Below, one piece after another: positions 1-11,044 of a DNA stretch of 64,000 nt (positions are counted from its first letter, which is position 1; each line of letters starts with the position of its first letter). The position numbers were made by a program, and so were the translations under genes. The stretch covers positions 3,931,814-3,995,813 of the forward strand of contig NZ_CP118164.1 of the NCBI RefSeq assembly GCF_028748185.1. Reading direction: 5' to 3'. Below the pieces are notes generated by a model that had not been told where the DNA came from, did no database searches, and saw only the letters and a program-made list of their open reading frames with translations. This DNA comes from Bremerella sp. P1. Its GTDB lineage: Bacteria; Planctomycetota; Planctomycetia; Pirellulales; Pirellulaceae.

Positions 1-911
1 AAGCCTTCGCACTCGGGGCAGGCACCCAAGGGGCTGTTGAAGTTGAACAGCCGCGGGTCTGGCTCGATGAATTCCAGGTTGCATGCTTCGCAGCGAAGTT
101 GACTGCTGTAGCGGAGGCTTTGCCAAGTCGTGCCATCAATTTCGACAGCACTTCCCTGCCCTTTTAGTTCGCCTTCTTCTTGCGGCTGGAGCAGAATCTC
201 GCAGACTCCGTCCCCATGCGCGAAACCGGTTTCCAGCGATTCCCGGAGACGTTCAATCTTGAGCGATTCGAGCGTCAGGCGGTCGACCACCACTGATATC
301 GATTCACCGGTTTCAAGTCGCTTGCTGAGGGCTTCGTCTTGTTCTGGGGTCAAGGAAACGGTTTGCCCGGCAACGATGGCCCGGACGAAGCCATCTTCAC
401 GCAATTGCTCGATGACTCCTTCGTATTCGTCACTTTCGCAGGCAACAGGAAATGCGACCATCATCCGGCCGCTTCCCCCTGCCCCACAGATGTGATCCGC
501 GACGCGGCCCGGTGTGTCTTTGGTAATTGGCTGGTCACAGCTAGGGCAAATGATGTTGCCGATCTTGCTGAAAAGTAGCCGAAGGTAATCGGTCGTTTCG
601 GTTGCCGTCCCCACCGTAGAGCGGCTGGAACGCGTATCGTTCACCTTCGTCACCGCCAGGGCCGGAGGAATATTGTCGATCCGGTCCGCCTCGGGCTTTT
701 CCAATCGATCGAGGAATTGCCGGGTGTACGCAGAGAAGCTTTCGATATATCGGCGCTGTCCCTCGGCGTAGAGCGTATCGAGGGCCATACTGGTCTTACC
801 GCTCCCACTCACTCCGCAGAAGACGATCAGCTGGCGGTGTGGAATGTCGAGATCCACCTTTTTCAGGTTATGAACTTCGACCCCTCGGGCTTCAATCTGC
901 AGTGTCGACAA
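1..911 (-). CDS. uvrA: UvrA excinuclease ATPase subunit, N-terminal part (cut by window edge)
   Basis: UvrA is the damage-sensing ATPase of UvrABC nucleotide excision repair. About 300 N-terminal residues are visible. The Walker A reads GVSGSGKTS and is followed by the UvrA-specific LDTLYAEGQRRY; then come a RSSRSTVGT segment and the first zinc-binding Cys pair (CPSC). Near the window edge CEACNLEF is followed by FNSPLGACPECEGF, the second zinc module. The rest lies before base 1. I chose the TTG start at 911 because AAAGG lies about 5 bases upstream and the protein then begins MSTLQIEARGVEVHNLK, matching the family's N terminus. The ATGs at 943/946 are in another frame. The cupin gene is divergent. 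Family call is certain; the start is fairly sure. Confidence 0.93.
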   Translation of the reverse strand, partial: MSTLQIEARGVEVHNLKKVDLDIPHRQLIVFCGVSGSGKTSMALDTLYAEGQRRYIESFSAYTRQFLDRLEKPEADRIDNIPPALAVTKVNDTRSSRSTVGTATETTDYLRLLFSKIGNIICPSCDQPITKDTPGRVADHICGAGGSGRMMVAFPVACESDEYEGVIEQLREDGFVRAIVAGQTVSLTPEQDEALSKRLETGESISVVVDRLTLESLKIERLRESLETGFAHGDGVCEILLQPQEEGELKGQGSAVEIDGTTWQSLRYSSQLRCEACNLEFIEPDPRLFNFNSPLGACPECEG

Positions 912-1081
912 GGTTCGCCTTTCTTCTGGACGGGATCCATCATGGCAAATGAATTTTTCATGGTAACGAGAATGTTGATGCGAGAATACCAGGGGGAGGA
1001 CTGTCCACTTGTTCAGGCCTTGGGGGTGGGATAAGTTTTCTTTCTACCGAGTACCCGTGTTTCACAGGGAGTCAATTGGCT

Positions 1082-1456
1082 ATGAAGATTCAGAACATCG
1101 ATCAAGGCGATTCGATGAAAGTCGAGATGGACGGTGTCGCTGGCTGCCAGGTAAAGCAGCTGATCAGCCAGCAGGATGGTGCCCCGCTGTTCGCGATGCG
1201 GCAGTTTGAAGTCGCCCCGGGAGGCTACACACCGCACCATCATCATCCCTATGAGCACGAGGTTTACGTGATCGCTGGGGAAGGCGTCATTTTGGAAAAT
1301 GACTCGCCACGACCGATCAAAGCCGGGGATGCCATTCTGGTTGAGCCAGACGAAATTCACCAATTTCGCAATACGGGAACTTCGCCGCTGAAGTTTCTAT
1401 GCTTGGTTCCCAACGCGGCCAACAACGCCCAATTTCCCCCTGAGTGCCAGGATTAG
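1082..1456 (+). CDS. Small single-domain cupin protein
   Basis: A 124-residue protein that is essentially one cupin beta-barrel. Cupin motif 1 is visible as GGYTPHHHHPYEHEVYVIAGEG in two overlapping parts (residues about 45-65), with the metal-binding His cluster and Glu. Motif 2 is GDAILVEPDEIHQF (about 84-97). The substrate cannot be told; small cupins of this type include isomerases, dioxygenases and sugar- or metal-binding proteins. A TTG at 1076 in the same frame is an alternative start, but GGGAG at 1067-1071 lies only 4 bases from it and 10 from the ATG at 1082. It sits 65 bases before ligA and might be cotranscribed; no functional link is evident. Confidence 0.85.
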   Translation: MKIQNIDQGDSMKVEMDGVAGCQVKQLISQQDGAPLFAMRQFEVAPGGYTPHHHHPYEHEVYVIAGEGVILENDSPRPIKAGDAILVEPDEIHQFRNTGTSPLKFLCLVPNAANNAQFPPECQD

Positions 1457-1509
1457 CTCAGCCTTGTGGTCGCGGTCTCTCGAGTCCCAATCTCCGCTGG
1501 AACGAATAA

Positions 1510-3546
<2,037 letters not shown>

Positions 3547-3675
3547 GCCCAGGCGAACTGGGTTGGTTTCAAACCCGGCGATTTGTTATCGTCACTTCCA
3601 GTTAATGGAACAACCGTCGGTTTACTGGCAGAAATTGCCGTGAACTGAGATGCTAGCGTCGCAAGGATGCGTCAA

Positions 3676-4614
3676 ATGCGAGTTTGTGGATTCTCTATTC
3701 TGAGAGACGGGGTACGGTTCGGGTACCCGTTTGTTGAGAGCATTAAATCGGTACTACCACTGGTCGACCGGTTCGTCATTCAAGTCGGTGATTGCTCCGA
3801 CAACTCTCTGGAAGTTTTGAAAGCGATCGACGATCCGAAGATCGATATCGAAATTACGCCATGGGACCCGGCGATGCGAAAGGCTGGCGAAGTGCTGGCC
3901 TACCAGACGAATCTAGCGATGGACCGCTGCGACGGCGATTGGTTCTTCTATATCCAAGCCGATGAAGTGATCCACGAGGCCGATTACCCTGTCATTCGTC
4001 AGGCGATGGAAGACAACTGGCACAAGCCGTGGGTCGATGGTATTCGCTTTCGATACTTACATTTCCGAGGCGATTACAGCATTCGGGATCCACTGGGTTA
4101 CCGGCGGCAAGTCCGGATCGTACGCAACGATCCCCAGATTCGCAGCGTCGGCGATGCCTGCGGTTTTGGAAAGAACGGTCACCGATTGCGTTCCAGCCTG
4201 ATCAATGCCCGTGTGTTTCACTACGGCTATGTCCGTCCTCCCAAGGCGATGGCGGAAAAGGCTGCCCAGTTTCAGCAGTTCTACGTCTTCGACAAGAAGG
4301 GCAATCAGGTCACCAAGATTAAGGATCGCCCATTGGAAGAAGTGGACGAATACATCTACGACATGCAGTCGTGTGTTCCGTACAAGGGGACGCATCCCGC
4401 TTTGATGGCCGATCGAATCGAGGCCAAAGATTGGGAAACGCCTGATTTCAAGCATGTTCCGCTGTGGCGTAACAAATTCTGGTGGCATGGCCGGCTGAAG
4501 AAGGCGATTCCCCAGATCTTCAACCCCAAGCAGCCGCGCGTCGACGAGGGCTCGCCGAAGTTAGAGCCGACCACCACCTCTGTGCAACCGGAAACCCGGG
4601 CCAAAGCGGCCTAG
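3676..4614 (+). CDS. Glycosyltransferase, GT-A/family 2-like
   Basis: A 312-residue cytoplasmic protein with the layout of family 2 GT-A transferases: an N-terminal nucleotide-binding region (GFSILRDGVRFGYPFVESI, then VDRFVIQVGDCSDNS) and an acidic ADE motif in IQADEVIH near residue 95 that takes the place of the DXD metal site. A later RRQVRIVRNDPQI segment resembles the acceptor side. The C-terminal 25 residues are low-complexity. I prefer the ATG at 3676 to that at 3667 because AAGGA lies 8 bases before it. No lipopolysaccharide or polysaccharide genes are nearby, so the acceptor is unknown. Confidence 0.75.
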   Translation: MRVCGFSILRDGVRFGYPFVESIKSVLPLVDRFVIQVGDCSDNSLEVLKAIDDPKIDIEITPWDPAMRKAGEVLAYQTNLAMDRCDGDWFFYIQADEVIHEADYPVIRQAMEDNWHKPWVDGIRFRYLHFRGDYSIRDPLGYRRQVRIVRNDPQIRSVGDACGFGKNGHRLRSSLINARVFHYGYVRPPKAMAEKAAQFQQFYVFDKKGNQVTKIKDRPLEEVDEYIYDMQSCVPYKGTHPALMADRIEAKDWETPDFKHVPLWRNKFWWHGRLKKAIPQIFNPKQPRVDEGSPKLEPTTTSVQPETRAKAA

Positions 4615-4691
4615 CGCCGATCACTTCGCCACGGAGCAAGAGCTGCTCATTCCGAAGACGCCGGGGCGACCGTGAAGTGACAAGAAAAAGT

Positions 4692-4720
4692 AAAAGGCCA
4701 TCCAAGTTGGATGGCCTTTT
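4692..4720. terminator. Bidirectional rho-independent terminator
   Basis: AAAAGGCCATCCAA and its reverse complement sit almost back to back, so each strand ends the hairpin with a run of T. It separates the glycosyltransferase gene (plus) from the convergent small gene at 4753-5010 (minus). Confidence 0.85.
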
Positions 4721-4752
4721 TGTTTCGCAGTGCTGTGAACGACTTGGGTCGA

Positions 4753-5010
4753 CTACTTCGACGAAGGTTCGATGTCTTTCAGCGAACGTCCTAGTCGCTT
4801 TCGGCTGCCGCCTCGCGTGCCGCTACCGGAGCTGGACGAGTTGCTAATCTTCTGGGTCTTGGCATTTTGCAGGAAGCCCAGCATGTTGTTGTCGGAACCT
4901 TCGGCTTCGGTTGGCATTCCGATTTCTTCCACGGCGTCCGAAACGCCTAGCAAGACAGCCGACTTGACTCCGTTACGCATCCATTCGAAGAAATTGAAGT
5001 TATTGCTCAT
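4753..5010 (-). CDS. Small hypothetical protein, Ser/Gly and basic C-terminal tail
   Basis: An 85-residue protein I do not recognise. The N-terminal half (NFNFFEWMRNGVKSAVLLGV) is amphipathic or hydrophobic and could associate with a membrane; the middle is acidic; the tail is Ser/Gly-rich followed by RGGSRKRLGRSLK. AAAGG about 10 bases upstream supports the ATG at 5010. It has its own terminator at the 3' end and about 260 bases of non-coding DNA upstream, so it is probably a one-gene unit. A real gene is likely from codon choice and signals, but function is unknown. Confidence 0.6.
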   Translation of the reverse strand: MSNNFNFFEWMRNGVKSAVLLGVSDAVEEIGMPTEAEGSDNNMLGFLQNAKTQKISNSSSSGSGTRGGSRKRLGRSLKDIEPSSK

Positions 5011-5273
5011 TATCCAATTACCTTTTCTTACCGCCCGAGACTTACGTGGGTGCGGAAAGTAGCAGGATGGCTGGGGTGGGTCCAGATCAAAACGGACGCT
5101 GGTAATCCTAGGAGTAGTTCATTCGCTACAACCGGAACCACCCTTCATGAAATTAAACTGGGCAATCTGAAAAGACCTGCATGCTTGCATAAAGGCTGAC
5201 GATAACCACTGCTATCGTACGGAAACGATTAGCAAATCTTGGATGAATGCTGGCCGCAGGAGGCAGGTGGACG

Positions 5274-6281
5274 ATGAGCGACGCGTATCGCAATCATGAT
5301 GGGGAAGAACACGCTTACGAACCTTACAGTTGGGGTTCTTTCGCTTTCGGGATCATTCTAGGCGTGGTCCTGGTCTATGTCTTTGCCGTTCGACCTTCGG
5401 AAGAACAACTTCACGATCTCAACATTCGCGTCTCGCGTCTGGATCGATCGGTCGAAAAGCTCAGCAAAGCCGCTTCCACGGTGAGTGGTACGAATGATCT
5501 GTTGGCTTCCCTGGAAGAACAAAAGATGCTGACGCAACGCGTGAGCGCCGTCAACGATCAACTCCTGGCTCAATTCCAACGGTTGACTTCGATGGAACTC
5601 GCCATGCATGAGGCTGAAGTTACCCTCGATCGGATTTCGAGTCTCCATGATCGTGTAGCCAGCCAGTACCCTGCTGCGATTCAGGCAGAACATGCGTTCA
5701 ATCAATCTGCCAATCTGCACTCGCAGCTGATTCTGGCTCAGGGCGACGTTCGCAAGGCGAAACTGACCCTCGCCGACCTGGTGAACCTGCAAGATCGACT
5801 CGTCTTGCAAGCACAGCAAGCGAAGCAGGCGGACCTGGTTCTGCAAAATGTTTTTGCCATGCAGGAAGAACTGGTCGAAGGGCAATCTCGCACGAAAAAG
5901 GCCCGACAAGTTGCTAACGACATGATCCAGATTGAAGCCGACTTGATCTGCCAGATGGGAGATTCCCAATTTGCGGTTCAATCTTTGGAGCAACTTCTGA
6001 CGATGCAAAAACAATTGAATCGCGCCGGATTAGATATGGAGGAAGCGCAGTCCAACGTGGGGGAGCTCCTCGCTCGACTTGGAACCCCGACGCCAGCTTC
6101 GTCTCCGTACTCGCCAGTCAATCCGTGGAAAGTGATTCAGAGCCTGACCAGCCAAGTGAGCCAGCAGCGACTGTTGCCGATGAACCCGTCGGAATTGCAT
6201 CGCTTAGCGGAGCACTTGACCCAGGGTGCACCCCCTGTTGTTGCCGACCTTGTCGCACCCAGTGCTGCGAAGGTCCGCTAA
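5274..6281 (+). CDS. Membrane-anchored coiled-coil protein of unknown function
   Basis: 335 residues. After a short polar N terminus one transmembrane helix is clear (about residues 17-38, WGSFAFGIILGVVLVYVFAV). The remainder is almost wholly helical and rich in Gln, Leu and Ala with heptad-like spacing (for example LQNVFAMQEELVEGQ, LLTMQKQLNRAGLDMEEAQ), which predicts long coiled coils in the periplasm or paryphoplasm. The C-terminal 60 residues are Pro-rich. I chose ATG 5274 because AGGAGG lies 10 bases upstream; an in-frame ATG at 5247 would add nine residues. A structural or tethering role is possible but not shown. Confidence 0.7.
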   Translation: MSDAYRNHDGEEHAYEPYSWGSFAFGIILGVVLVYVFAVRPSEEQLHDLNIRVSRLDRSVEKLSKAASTVSGTNDLLASLEEQKMLTQRVSAVNDQLLAQFQRLTSMELAMHEAEVTLDRISSLHDRVASQYPAAIQAEHAFNQSANLHSQLILAQGDVRKAKLTLADLVNLQDRLVLQAQQAKQADLVLQNVFAMQEELVEGQSRTKKARQVANDMIQIEADLICQMGDSQFAVQSLEQLLTMQKQLNRAGLDMEEAQSNVGELLARLGTPTPASSPYSPVNPWKVIQSLTSQVSQQRLLPMNPSELHRLAEHLTQGAPPVVADLVAPSAAKVR

Positions 6282-6379
6282 AGCGATTGATACGTCGACT
6301 GCGTCGATAGGCTCACCCCAGACAATTGCAGTTTGATACGGCGGCACGGAGGTCATAAGTCCTTGTACGCCAGCATTAA

Positions 6380-6422
6380 GAGCGTCCCCTGCTGCTCGCA
6401 GCTCGGGACGCTCTTTTTTTTT
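6380..6422 (+). terminator. Rho-independent terminator
   Basis: GAGCGTCCC (6380-6388) pairs with GGGACGCTC (6405-6413), followed by a run of T. It ends the transcript of the coiled-coil protein gene. Confidence 0.9.
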
Positions 6423-6535
6423 GTCGGATGCTCGTTCGTTGCGCTAACGATTGGTATTGGCAATAGGTAGGAATTTCCTTATATGACTCCTTTCGGTAAT
6501 TGCCCACCTAGGAGTCCGACAAGGAAGTTCCCCGA

Positions 6536-7600
6536 ATGGGATGGTTCTCTCCACATTCGATCTTGCTCATATCCCTGGCCGCGTTGTTGACGCTAGCGTC
6601 GCACTCGCGCGCAGAGGACAAAGCTTCATTCGACGGGATCGGGCTGAGCTACTTCGAGCAGACCCCGACCGAGAAATCAGACGCAGAATTTGTTCACTAC
6701 CTGATGCCTGAGGATGACGTACAGTCCTCGCTGACATCGGTTTTGGAACTGCCTCCTCTTCCTGAACTTCCCAAGCCAGAGGAAGCGAAGCCTGCGGAGC
6801 CCAAACCGGAAGAGGTCGAGAAACCGAAAGAGGCTAAGAAAGACGAGAAGGCGAAAGAAGAGAAACCCAAGGAAGAAGAGGAAGACACCTACGGTTATCT
6901 CGAATACGTTCCGTATGGTCAGTACTACCACGTCGATTACTGGTTGGGACAAGCCAAGTGGAAAAACAGTGCTGAGCTTGGGCTCAATGGCCAAACCGGT
7001 AATACCGAATCCAACAGCTTGCGCGTTGGTGCCAAAATTAAACGAGAAGGGGAAGGTACCATCTTCTCTGCTGATATCCGACACCTTCGTACGAGCGATG
7101 AAGACGGGCTAACGCAGAACAACGCCTACGTGAAACACAAGCTGGAATGGCCGTTGAAGATTCACAAGAACTGGTCTGTGTTCGAGAAAACCGACATCGA
7201 GTACGATGAGTTCAAAGCCTTCGACATGCGGTTGGTGTTCAACGGCGGTGTGAGCTACAAGCCATATAAGACAGATGCGACGGATTGGACGTTGTCTGTC
7301 GGTTCTGGTTTTTCGCAGGAATACGGTAGTCCTCAGAAGGGGATTATTCCCGAAGCGACGCTTGGCTCTGAGCTAACGCATCAGATTACCGAAAAGCAGT
7401 CGTTTCAGATCAAATTTGAATTCTTCCCTGCATTTGAAGCAAATCAGGGCTACCGTAGCGTAACCGATGCGAGCTATACGATTGCGCTGGATCATGGGCT
7501 TTCGCTGAAGCTTAGTGCCGAAGATCGTTACGATAGTACGCCCAATAATCGCAAAAGAAACGACCTGGATTACGCCTGTTTGCTGATCTGGCAATTCTAA
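6536..7600 (+). CDS. DUF481-type outer membrane protein
   Basis: 354 residues. An N-terminal signal peptide (SILLISLAALLTLASHSRAE, cut after SRA) is followed by an acidic segment, then a low-complexity Pro/Glu/Lys linker (about residues 80-120, PKPEEAKPAEPKPEEVEKPK in part), then a beta-rich domain typical of DUF481/YdiY salt-induced outer membrane proteins (AELGLNGQTGNTESNSLRVG; repeated alternating strands; terminal LLIWQF ending in aromatic Phe as outer-membrane barrels do). The PEK linker resembles TonB-like periplasmic spacers and may span peptidoglycan. The family's precise role is unknown. Confidence 0.8.
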   Translation: MGWFSPHSILLISLAALLTLASHSRAEDKASFDGIGLSYFEQTPTEKSDAEFVHYLMPEDDVQSSLTSVLELPPLPELPKPEEAKPAEPKPEEVEKPKEAKKDEKAKEEKPKEEEEDTYGYLEYVPYGQYYHVDYWLGQAKWKNSAELGLNGQTGNTESNSLRVGAKIKREGEGTIFSADIRHLRTSDEDGLTQNNAYVKHKLEWPLKIHKNWSVFEKTDIEYDEFKAFDMRLVFNGGVSYKPYKTDATDWTLSVGSGFSQEYGSPQKGIIPEATLGSELTHQITEKQSFQIKFEFFPAFEANQGYRSVTDASYTIALDHGLSLKLSAEDRYDSTPNNRKRNDLDYACLLIWQF

Positions 7601-7708
7601 TCGGGGCGATATATCACTTAGCGCATTGCCCTGCGGGTTGGTCTATACTGGGGAGAATTCGGAACGCGTTTCTCGTCCCCAACACGATCTACCTCGGAGC
7701 CCTCCTCG

Positions 7709-8605
7709 ATGCGTACCCTATCGCTGTCCTGGTCTTGTCTGCTTCTGTTTGTTCTTTCCGCTTCTGTCTTCGCGGACGACACCAAGTTAAAGGCCTTGAT
7801 CGTTGATGGTCAAAACAATCATGGTGTCTGGCCTAAAACGACGCAGATGATGAAGTCGTATCTCGAAGGTTCAGGCAAGTTCACCGTCGACGTGGAAACC
7901 ACCGGAAAGAAGTCTACCGAAGGGTTTGCCCCCAGTTTCAAAGACTATGACGTCGTCATCAGTAATTACAACGGGCAACGCTGGCCGGCGGCTACGGATG
8001 AAGCCTTTGTCGAATACGTGAAAAACGGCGGTGGCTTTGTCGTCGTTCACGCGGCGAACAATGCGTTTGGCAATTGGGAAGAGTACAACCGCATTATCGG
8101 TCTAGGTGGTTGGGGCGGACGCAATGCTAAAAGCGGCCCGTATGTCTATTTTAACGAGGACCAGGATCTCGTCCGCGATAAGTCCGAAGGCAACGGAGGT
8201 CACCACGGGCGGCAGCATCCATTCCAGGTTGTTGTGCGTGACTCGGATCATCCAATCACTTCCGGCATGCCCAAGTCGTGGATGCATACCCAGGACGAAC
8301 TGTACGATAAGCTTCGTGGCCCAGCCGAAAACATGAAAGTGCTTGCCACGGCCTATGCCGATCCAGCTACCGGTGGAAGTGGCCGACACGAACCGATGAT
8401 CATGACTATCGACTACGGCAAGGGACGCATCTTCCACACGCCGATGGGCCACGCTGATTATTCGATGGAATGCGTCGGCTTCATCACGACACTGCTTCGC
8501 GGAACGGAATGGGCTGCGACTGGCAAAGTGACGGAAGCGATTCCGAGCGATTTTCCCGAACCTAATGCGGAGTCAAAGCGTCCGTACGAAGCGGAAAAGA
8601 ACTAG
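7709..8605 (+). CDS. Secreted ThuA-domain protein (trehalose utilization-like)
   Basis: 298 residues with a signal peptide (LSLSWSCLLLFVLSASVFAD) and then a single ThuA/GATase1-like domain. Visible family landmarks are ALIVDGQNNHGVWPKTTQ at the start, DYDVVISNYNGQRWP, GGGFVVVHAANNAFGNWEEY, HPFQVVVRDSDHPITSGMP and GKGRIFHTPMGHADYSMEC. Planctomycetes carry many such secreted proteins, often linked to sugar turnover; the reaction is not established. The gene stands alone after DUF481 and converges with the rhodanese gene, leaving 8 bases between the stops. Confidence 0.85.
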   Translation: MRTLSLSWSCLLLFVLSASVFADDTKLKALIVDGQNNHGVWPKTTQMMKSYLEGSGKFTVDVETTGKKSTEGFAPSFKDYDVVISNYNGQRWPAATDEAFVEYVKNGGGFVVVHAANNAFGNWEEYNRIIGLGGWGGRNAKSGPYVYFNEDQDLVRDKSEGNGGHHGRQHPFQVVVRDSDHPITSGMPKSWMHTQDELYDKLRGPAENMKVLATAYADPATGGSGRHEPMIMTIDYGKGRIFHTPMGHADYSMECVGFITTLLRGTEWAATGKVTEAIPSDFPEPNAESKRPYEAEKN

Positions 8606-8613
8606 CCGCTCGA

Positions 8614-8958
8614 TTAGTAAGTCGGCATGCTTGGGTCGATATCCTGGGCCCAGGCATGAATGCCGCCAGCCATATTCTGCACCTTGGGGAATCCTTGTTG
8701 ACGCAGCCACTGCGTGACTCGCATACTGCGTCCACCATGGTGGCAATGCACGACAATGTGCCGCTGACGGTGAGATTCCAGTTCGCCCAGGCGATCCTGA
8801 ATCTCGCTCATGGGAATGAGCGTCGAACCGTCGATACGGACCAGGTCGAATTCATTCTGTTCTCGGCAATCCAGCAGGACGAAATCGGCGTTCTGGTTTT
8901 TCAGTTCCTGGACATCGAGACAGGTCGTTTCGATCGGTAGGCTGGTTTCTTCAGACAT
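8614..8958 (-). CDS. Rhodanese-like domain protein (sulfurtransferase)
   Basis: 114-residue single rhodanese domain without signal peptide, so cytoplasmic. The active-site loop reads CHHGGRSMRV with the catalytic Cys near residue 71; the CDC25-like DCREQNEFD segment is at about 30-38. Such proteins move sulfane sulfur or, in GlpE-like cases, act as thiosulfate sulfurtransferases. It is transcribed away from the CCA-adding enzyme gene. Family certain; substrate unknown. Confidence 0.88.
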   Translation of the reverse strand: MSEETSLPIETTCLDVQELKNQNADFVLLDCREQNEFDLVRIDGSTLIPMSEIQDRLGELESHRQRHIVVHCHHGGRSMRVTQWLRQQGFPKVQNMAGGIHAWAQDIDPSMPTY

Positions 8959-9083
8959 TTCTTTTTCCTGGCTGTTGAAAGTTGGCGTACCGACGAATCT
9001 AAAGGATCAAGCCGTCCATCGTCCAGTAGGACGTAATCTGATAAGTTGATTGGTTTACCGGACGCGCGTCTTTCTTAACCAGT

Positions 9084-10364
9084 ATGCCGATGAGCATGAA
9101 TCTCGAAGCAACCCGAACTTTCTCGATCGAAATCATCCAAACGCTTCAGGCAGCCGGGTTTCAGGCACTCTGGGCAGGGGGGTGTGTGCGGGACTTGCTA
9201 CTGGGAAAGCCGTCGAAGGACTTTGATGTCGCCACCAACGCCACCCCAGACCAGGTTCGCGATGTCTTCGGCCATGATCGGACCCTGCCGATCGGAGCTT
9301 CGTTCGGGGTCATTACCGTTCAAGGGGGAAAACGCCGCGGCCAGGTCGAAGTTGCCACGTTTCGGACCGATCTGGGATATTCCGATGGTCGACGGCCTGA
9401 TGATGTTCGCTTCAGCAGTGCCGAGGAAGATGCTCAGCGGCGCGACTTCACCATCAATGGAATGTTCTACGATCCCATCCATAAGAAGGTGCTCGACTAT
9501 GTCGGGGGACAACGCGATCTGAAGAATCGTCTCGTCCGCAGTATCGGGAACCCTTACAAGCGATTTGAAGAAGATAAGCTGCGAATGCTCAGAGCGGTTC
9601 GATTCAGCTCGACTTTCGCCTTTGATCTGGAAATGCAGACGCAGCATGCCGTTCGAGAGTATGCCAGCCATATTCATGTCGTCAGTGCGGAAAGAATCGC
9701 GGCCGAGATGCGGCGGATGCTGACCGACGAACGTCGTATGATTGCCGTGCGTATGCTGCGAGACCTCACCTTGCTGCACGAAATTTTGCCGGAAGCAGAT
9801 TCCACGGTCGGCCACGCGTTGCGGTGGAGCGAGACATACCACTCCCTCGAACGTTTGCCGGTAGGTGACTTTCGGGTGGCAATGGCGCTACTACTAAGAT
9901 ATGCGTGCCAGGACAGTCTGCTTAACGGCAAGCCGCTCAAGCCCATCTATCCAGCTGACGAGGTATGTCGTCGTTGGAAATTGACCAACGACGAGGCCAA
10001 AATCATTCAATGGTTGTTGCGATATGAGCACACGATTCGCCACGCAGATCAGGTTGCCTGGCCAAAGCTTCAGCGGTTACTCATTGCAGATCCGGCACCA
10101 CTTTTGATTGCCATGGGGTACGCCGTGCAGCGAGCCCGTGACAATTCGACGGTTGGTGTAGAGCATGCCGAGTCATGCCTGAGCCTTCCTGAGGAAGAAT
10201 TGAATCCCGACCCGCTCCTTTCCGGTAGCGACCTGATAAAGGCCGGTTTCACACCCGGCCCGCAGTTCCATCGCGTGCTCGAGACAATTCGCGATGAGCA
10301 GTTGGAGAAGCGCCTGAACACGACAGACGAAGCCTTGGCTTTTGCCAAAGCAAATTGGGAATAA
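9084..10364 (+). CDS. CCA-adding / poly(A) polymerase family nucleotidyltransferase
   Basis: 426 residues of the class II tRNA nucleotidyltransferase family. The head domain shows LWAGGCVRDLLLGKPSKDFD, with the GG motif and the DFD metal-binding aspartates, followed by the RRDFTINGMFYDP and ARFSST-like (AVRFSSTF) helices that recognise nucleotide and tRNA. The C-terminal helical region (from about residue 220) is diverged. It would add or repair the 3' CCA of tRNAs; the tRNA-Gln in this window has no encoded CCA. Poly(A) polymerase activity cannot be excluded. Several ATGs cluster at the start (9084, 9090, 9096); the first is kept without a strong Shine-Dalgarno site. Confidence 0.88.
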   Translation: MPMSMNLEATRTFSIEIIQTLQAAGFQALWAGGCVRDLLLGKPSKDFDVATNATPDQVRDVFGHDRTLPIGASFGVITVQGGKRRGQVEVATFRTDLGYSDGRRPDDVRFSSAEEDAQRRDFTINGMFYDPIHKKVLDYVGGQRDLKNRLVRSIGNPYKRFEEDKLRMLRAVRFSSTFAFDLEMQTQHAVREYASHIHVVSAERIAAEMRRMLTDERRMIAVRMLRDLTLLHEILPEADSTVGHALRWSETYHSLERLPVGDFRVAMALLLRYACQDSLLNGKPLKPIYPADEVCRRWKLTNDEAKIIQWLLRYEHTIRHADQVAWPKLQRLLIADPAPLLIAMGYAVQRARDNSTVGVEHAESCLSLPEEELNPDPLLSGSDLIKAGFTPGPQFHRVLETIRDEQLEKRLNTTDEALAFAKANWE

Positions 10365-10421
10365 GAGCGACGCTCACCTACGACAAACGCAACACAGAAC
10401 AGACGACTGAAGGACAACTCA

Positions 10422-10943
10422 ATGGACTTGCTGCTGGAATTGATCATTCGCTGGGCCCATATCCTACCGGCCATCATCCTGGTTGGTGGCACGCTCTACA
10501 TGGTCTTCGCCTTGCATCCCGCGATGCAGGCCACCGAGTTCGACGAAAAGGCGGAACTGAAGTCCGCTATCCGGGCGCGGTGGGCCAAGGTGGTGATGAT
10601 CTGTGCCGGCATCGTAGTGCTTAGCGGGATTGCGTCACTTGTCCTCCAGGCCACCACCTACGATTTTCCCCAGAAGTATTACCATCCGGTCGCGGGAATG
10701 AAGTTCTTGTTGGCCTTGGCAATCCTCTACATCGCCAGTTTGCTGACAGGGCGTAGCAAGAATGCGGAGAAGTTTCGCGAGAAGGAGGCTTTCTGGTTGA
10801 AGCTCAATGCCTCGCTGGCGGTCATCCTGGTTCTGATGGCCGGCACGCTACGAGTGGCCGAACGCGAGCCCAAAAGTGCCGATTCTGCTGATTCTGCGGA
10901 CCCAACCCCTTCCCTGGAACAGCCAAGCGGCGAGAATTCTTAA
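10422..10943 (+). CDS. Four-helix integral membrane protein, hypothetical
   Basis: 173 residues with four predicted transmembrane helices (about 8-28, 51-72, 87-107 and 125-143). The first helix begins IIRWAHILPAIILVGGTLYM, the pattern W-x-H-x(n)-G-G seen in CopD-like and PuuD/DUF2269-like membrane proteins, which would place a His in the membrane. The C-terminal tail is Ser/Asp/Pro-rich and cytoplasmic or periplasmic. It follows the CCA enzyme by 57 bases and could be cotranscribed. Function is not known. Confidence 0.7.
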   Translation: MDLLLELIIRWAHILPAIILVGGTLYMVFALHPAMQATEFDEKAELKSAIRARWAKVVMICAGIVVLSGIASLVLQATTYDFPQKYYHPVAGMKFLLALAILYIASLLTGRSKNAEKFREKEAFWLKLNASLAVILVLMAGTLRVAEREPKSADSADSADPTPSLEQPSGENS

Positions 10944-11044
10944 CGTTCGGGGGGAAAGCGACTAAGATGGAGTCACACCGGTGGCTGCCATCATGGACGC
11001 TATTGGTGACGAATTTCCCCCCTTCGACGATAGGTATGCCTGCC

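Noticed and set aside
941-946. ATGs on the minus strand as start of uvrA
   Set aside because: They are in a different frame from UvrA; the in-frame TTG at 911 with AAAGG upstream fits.
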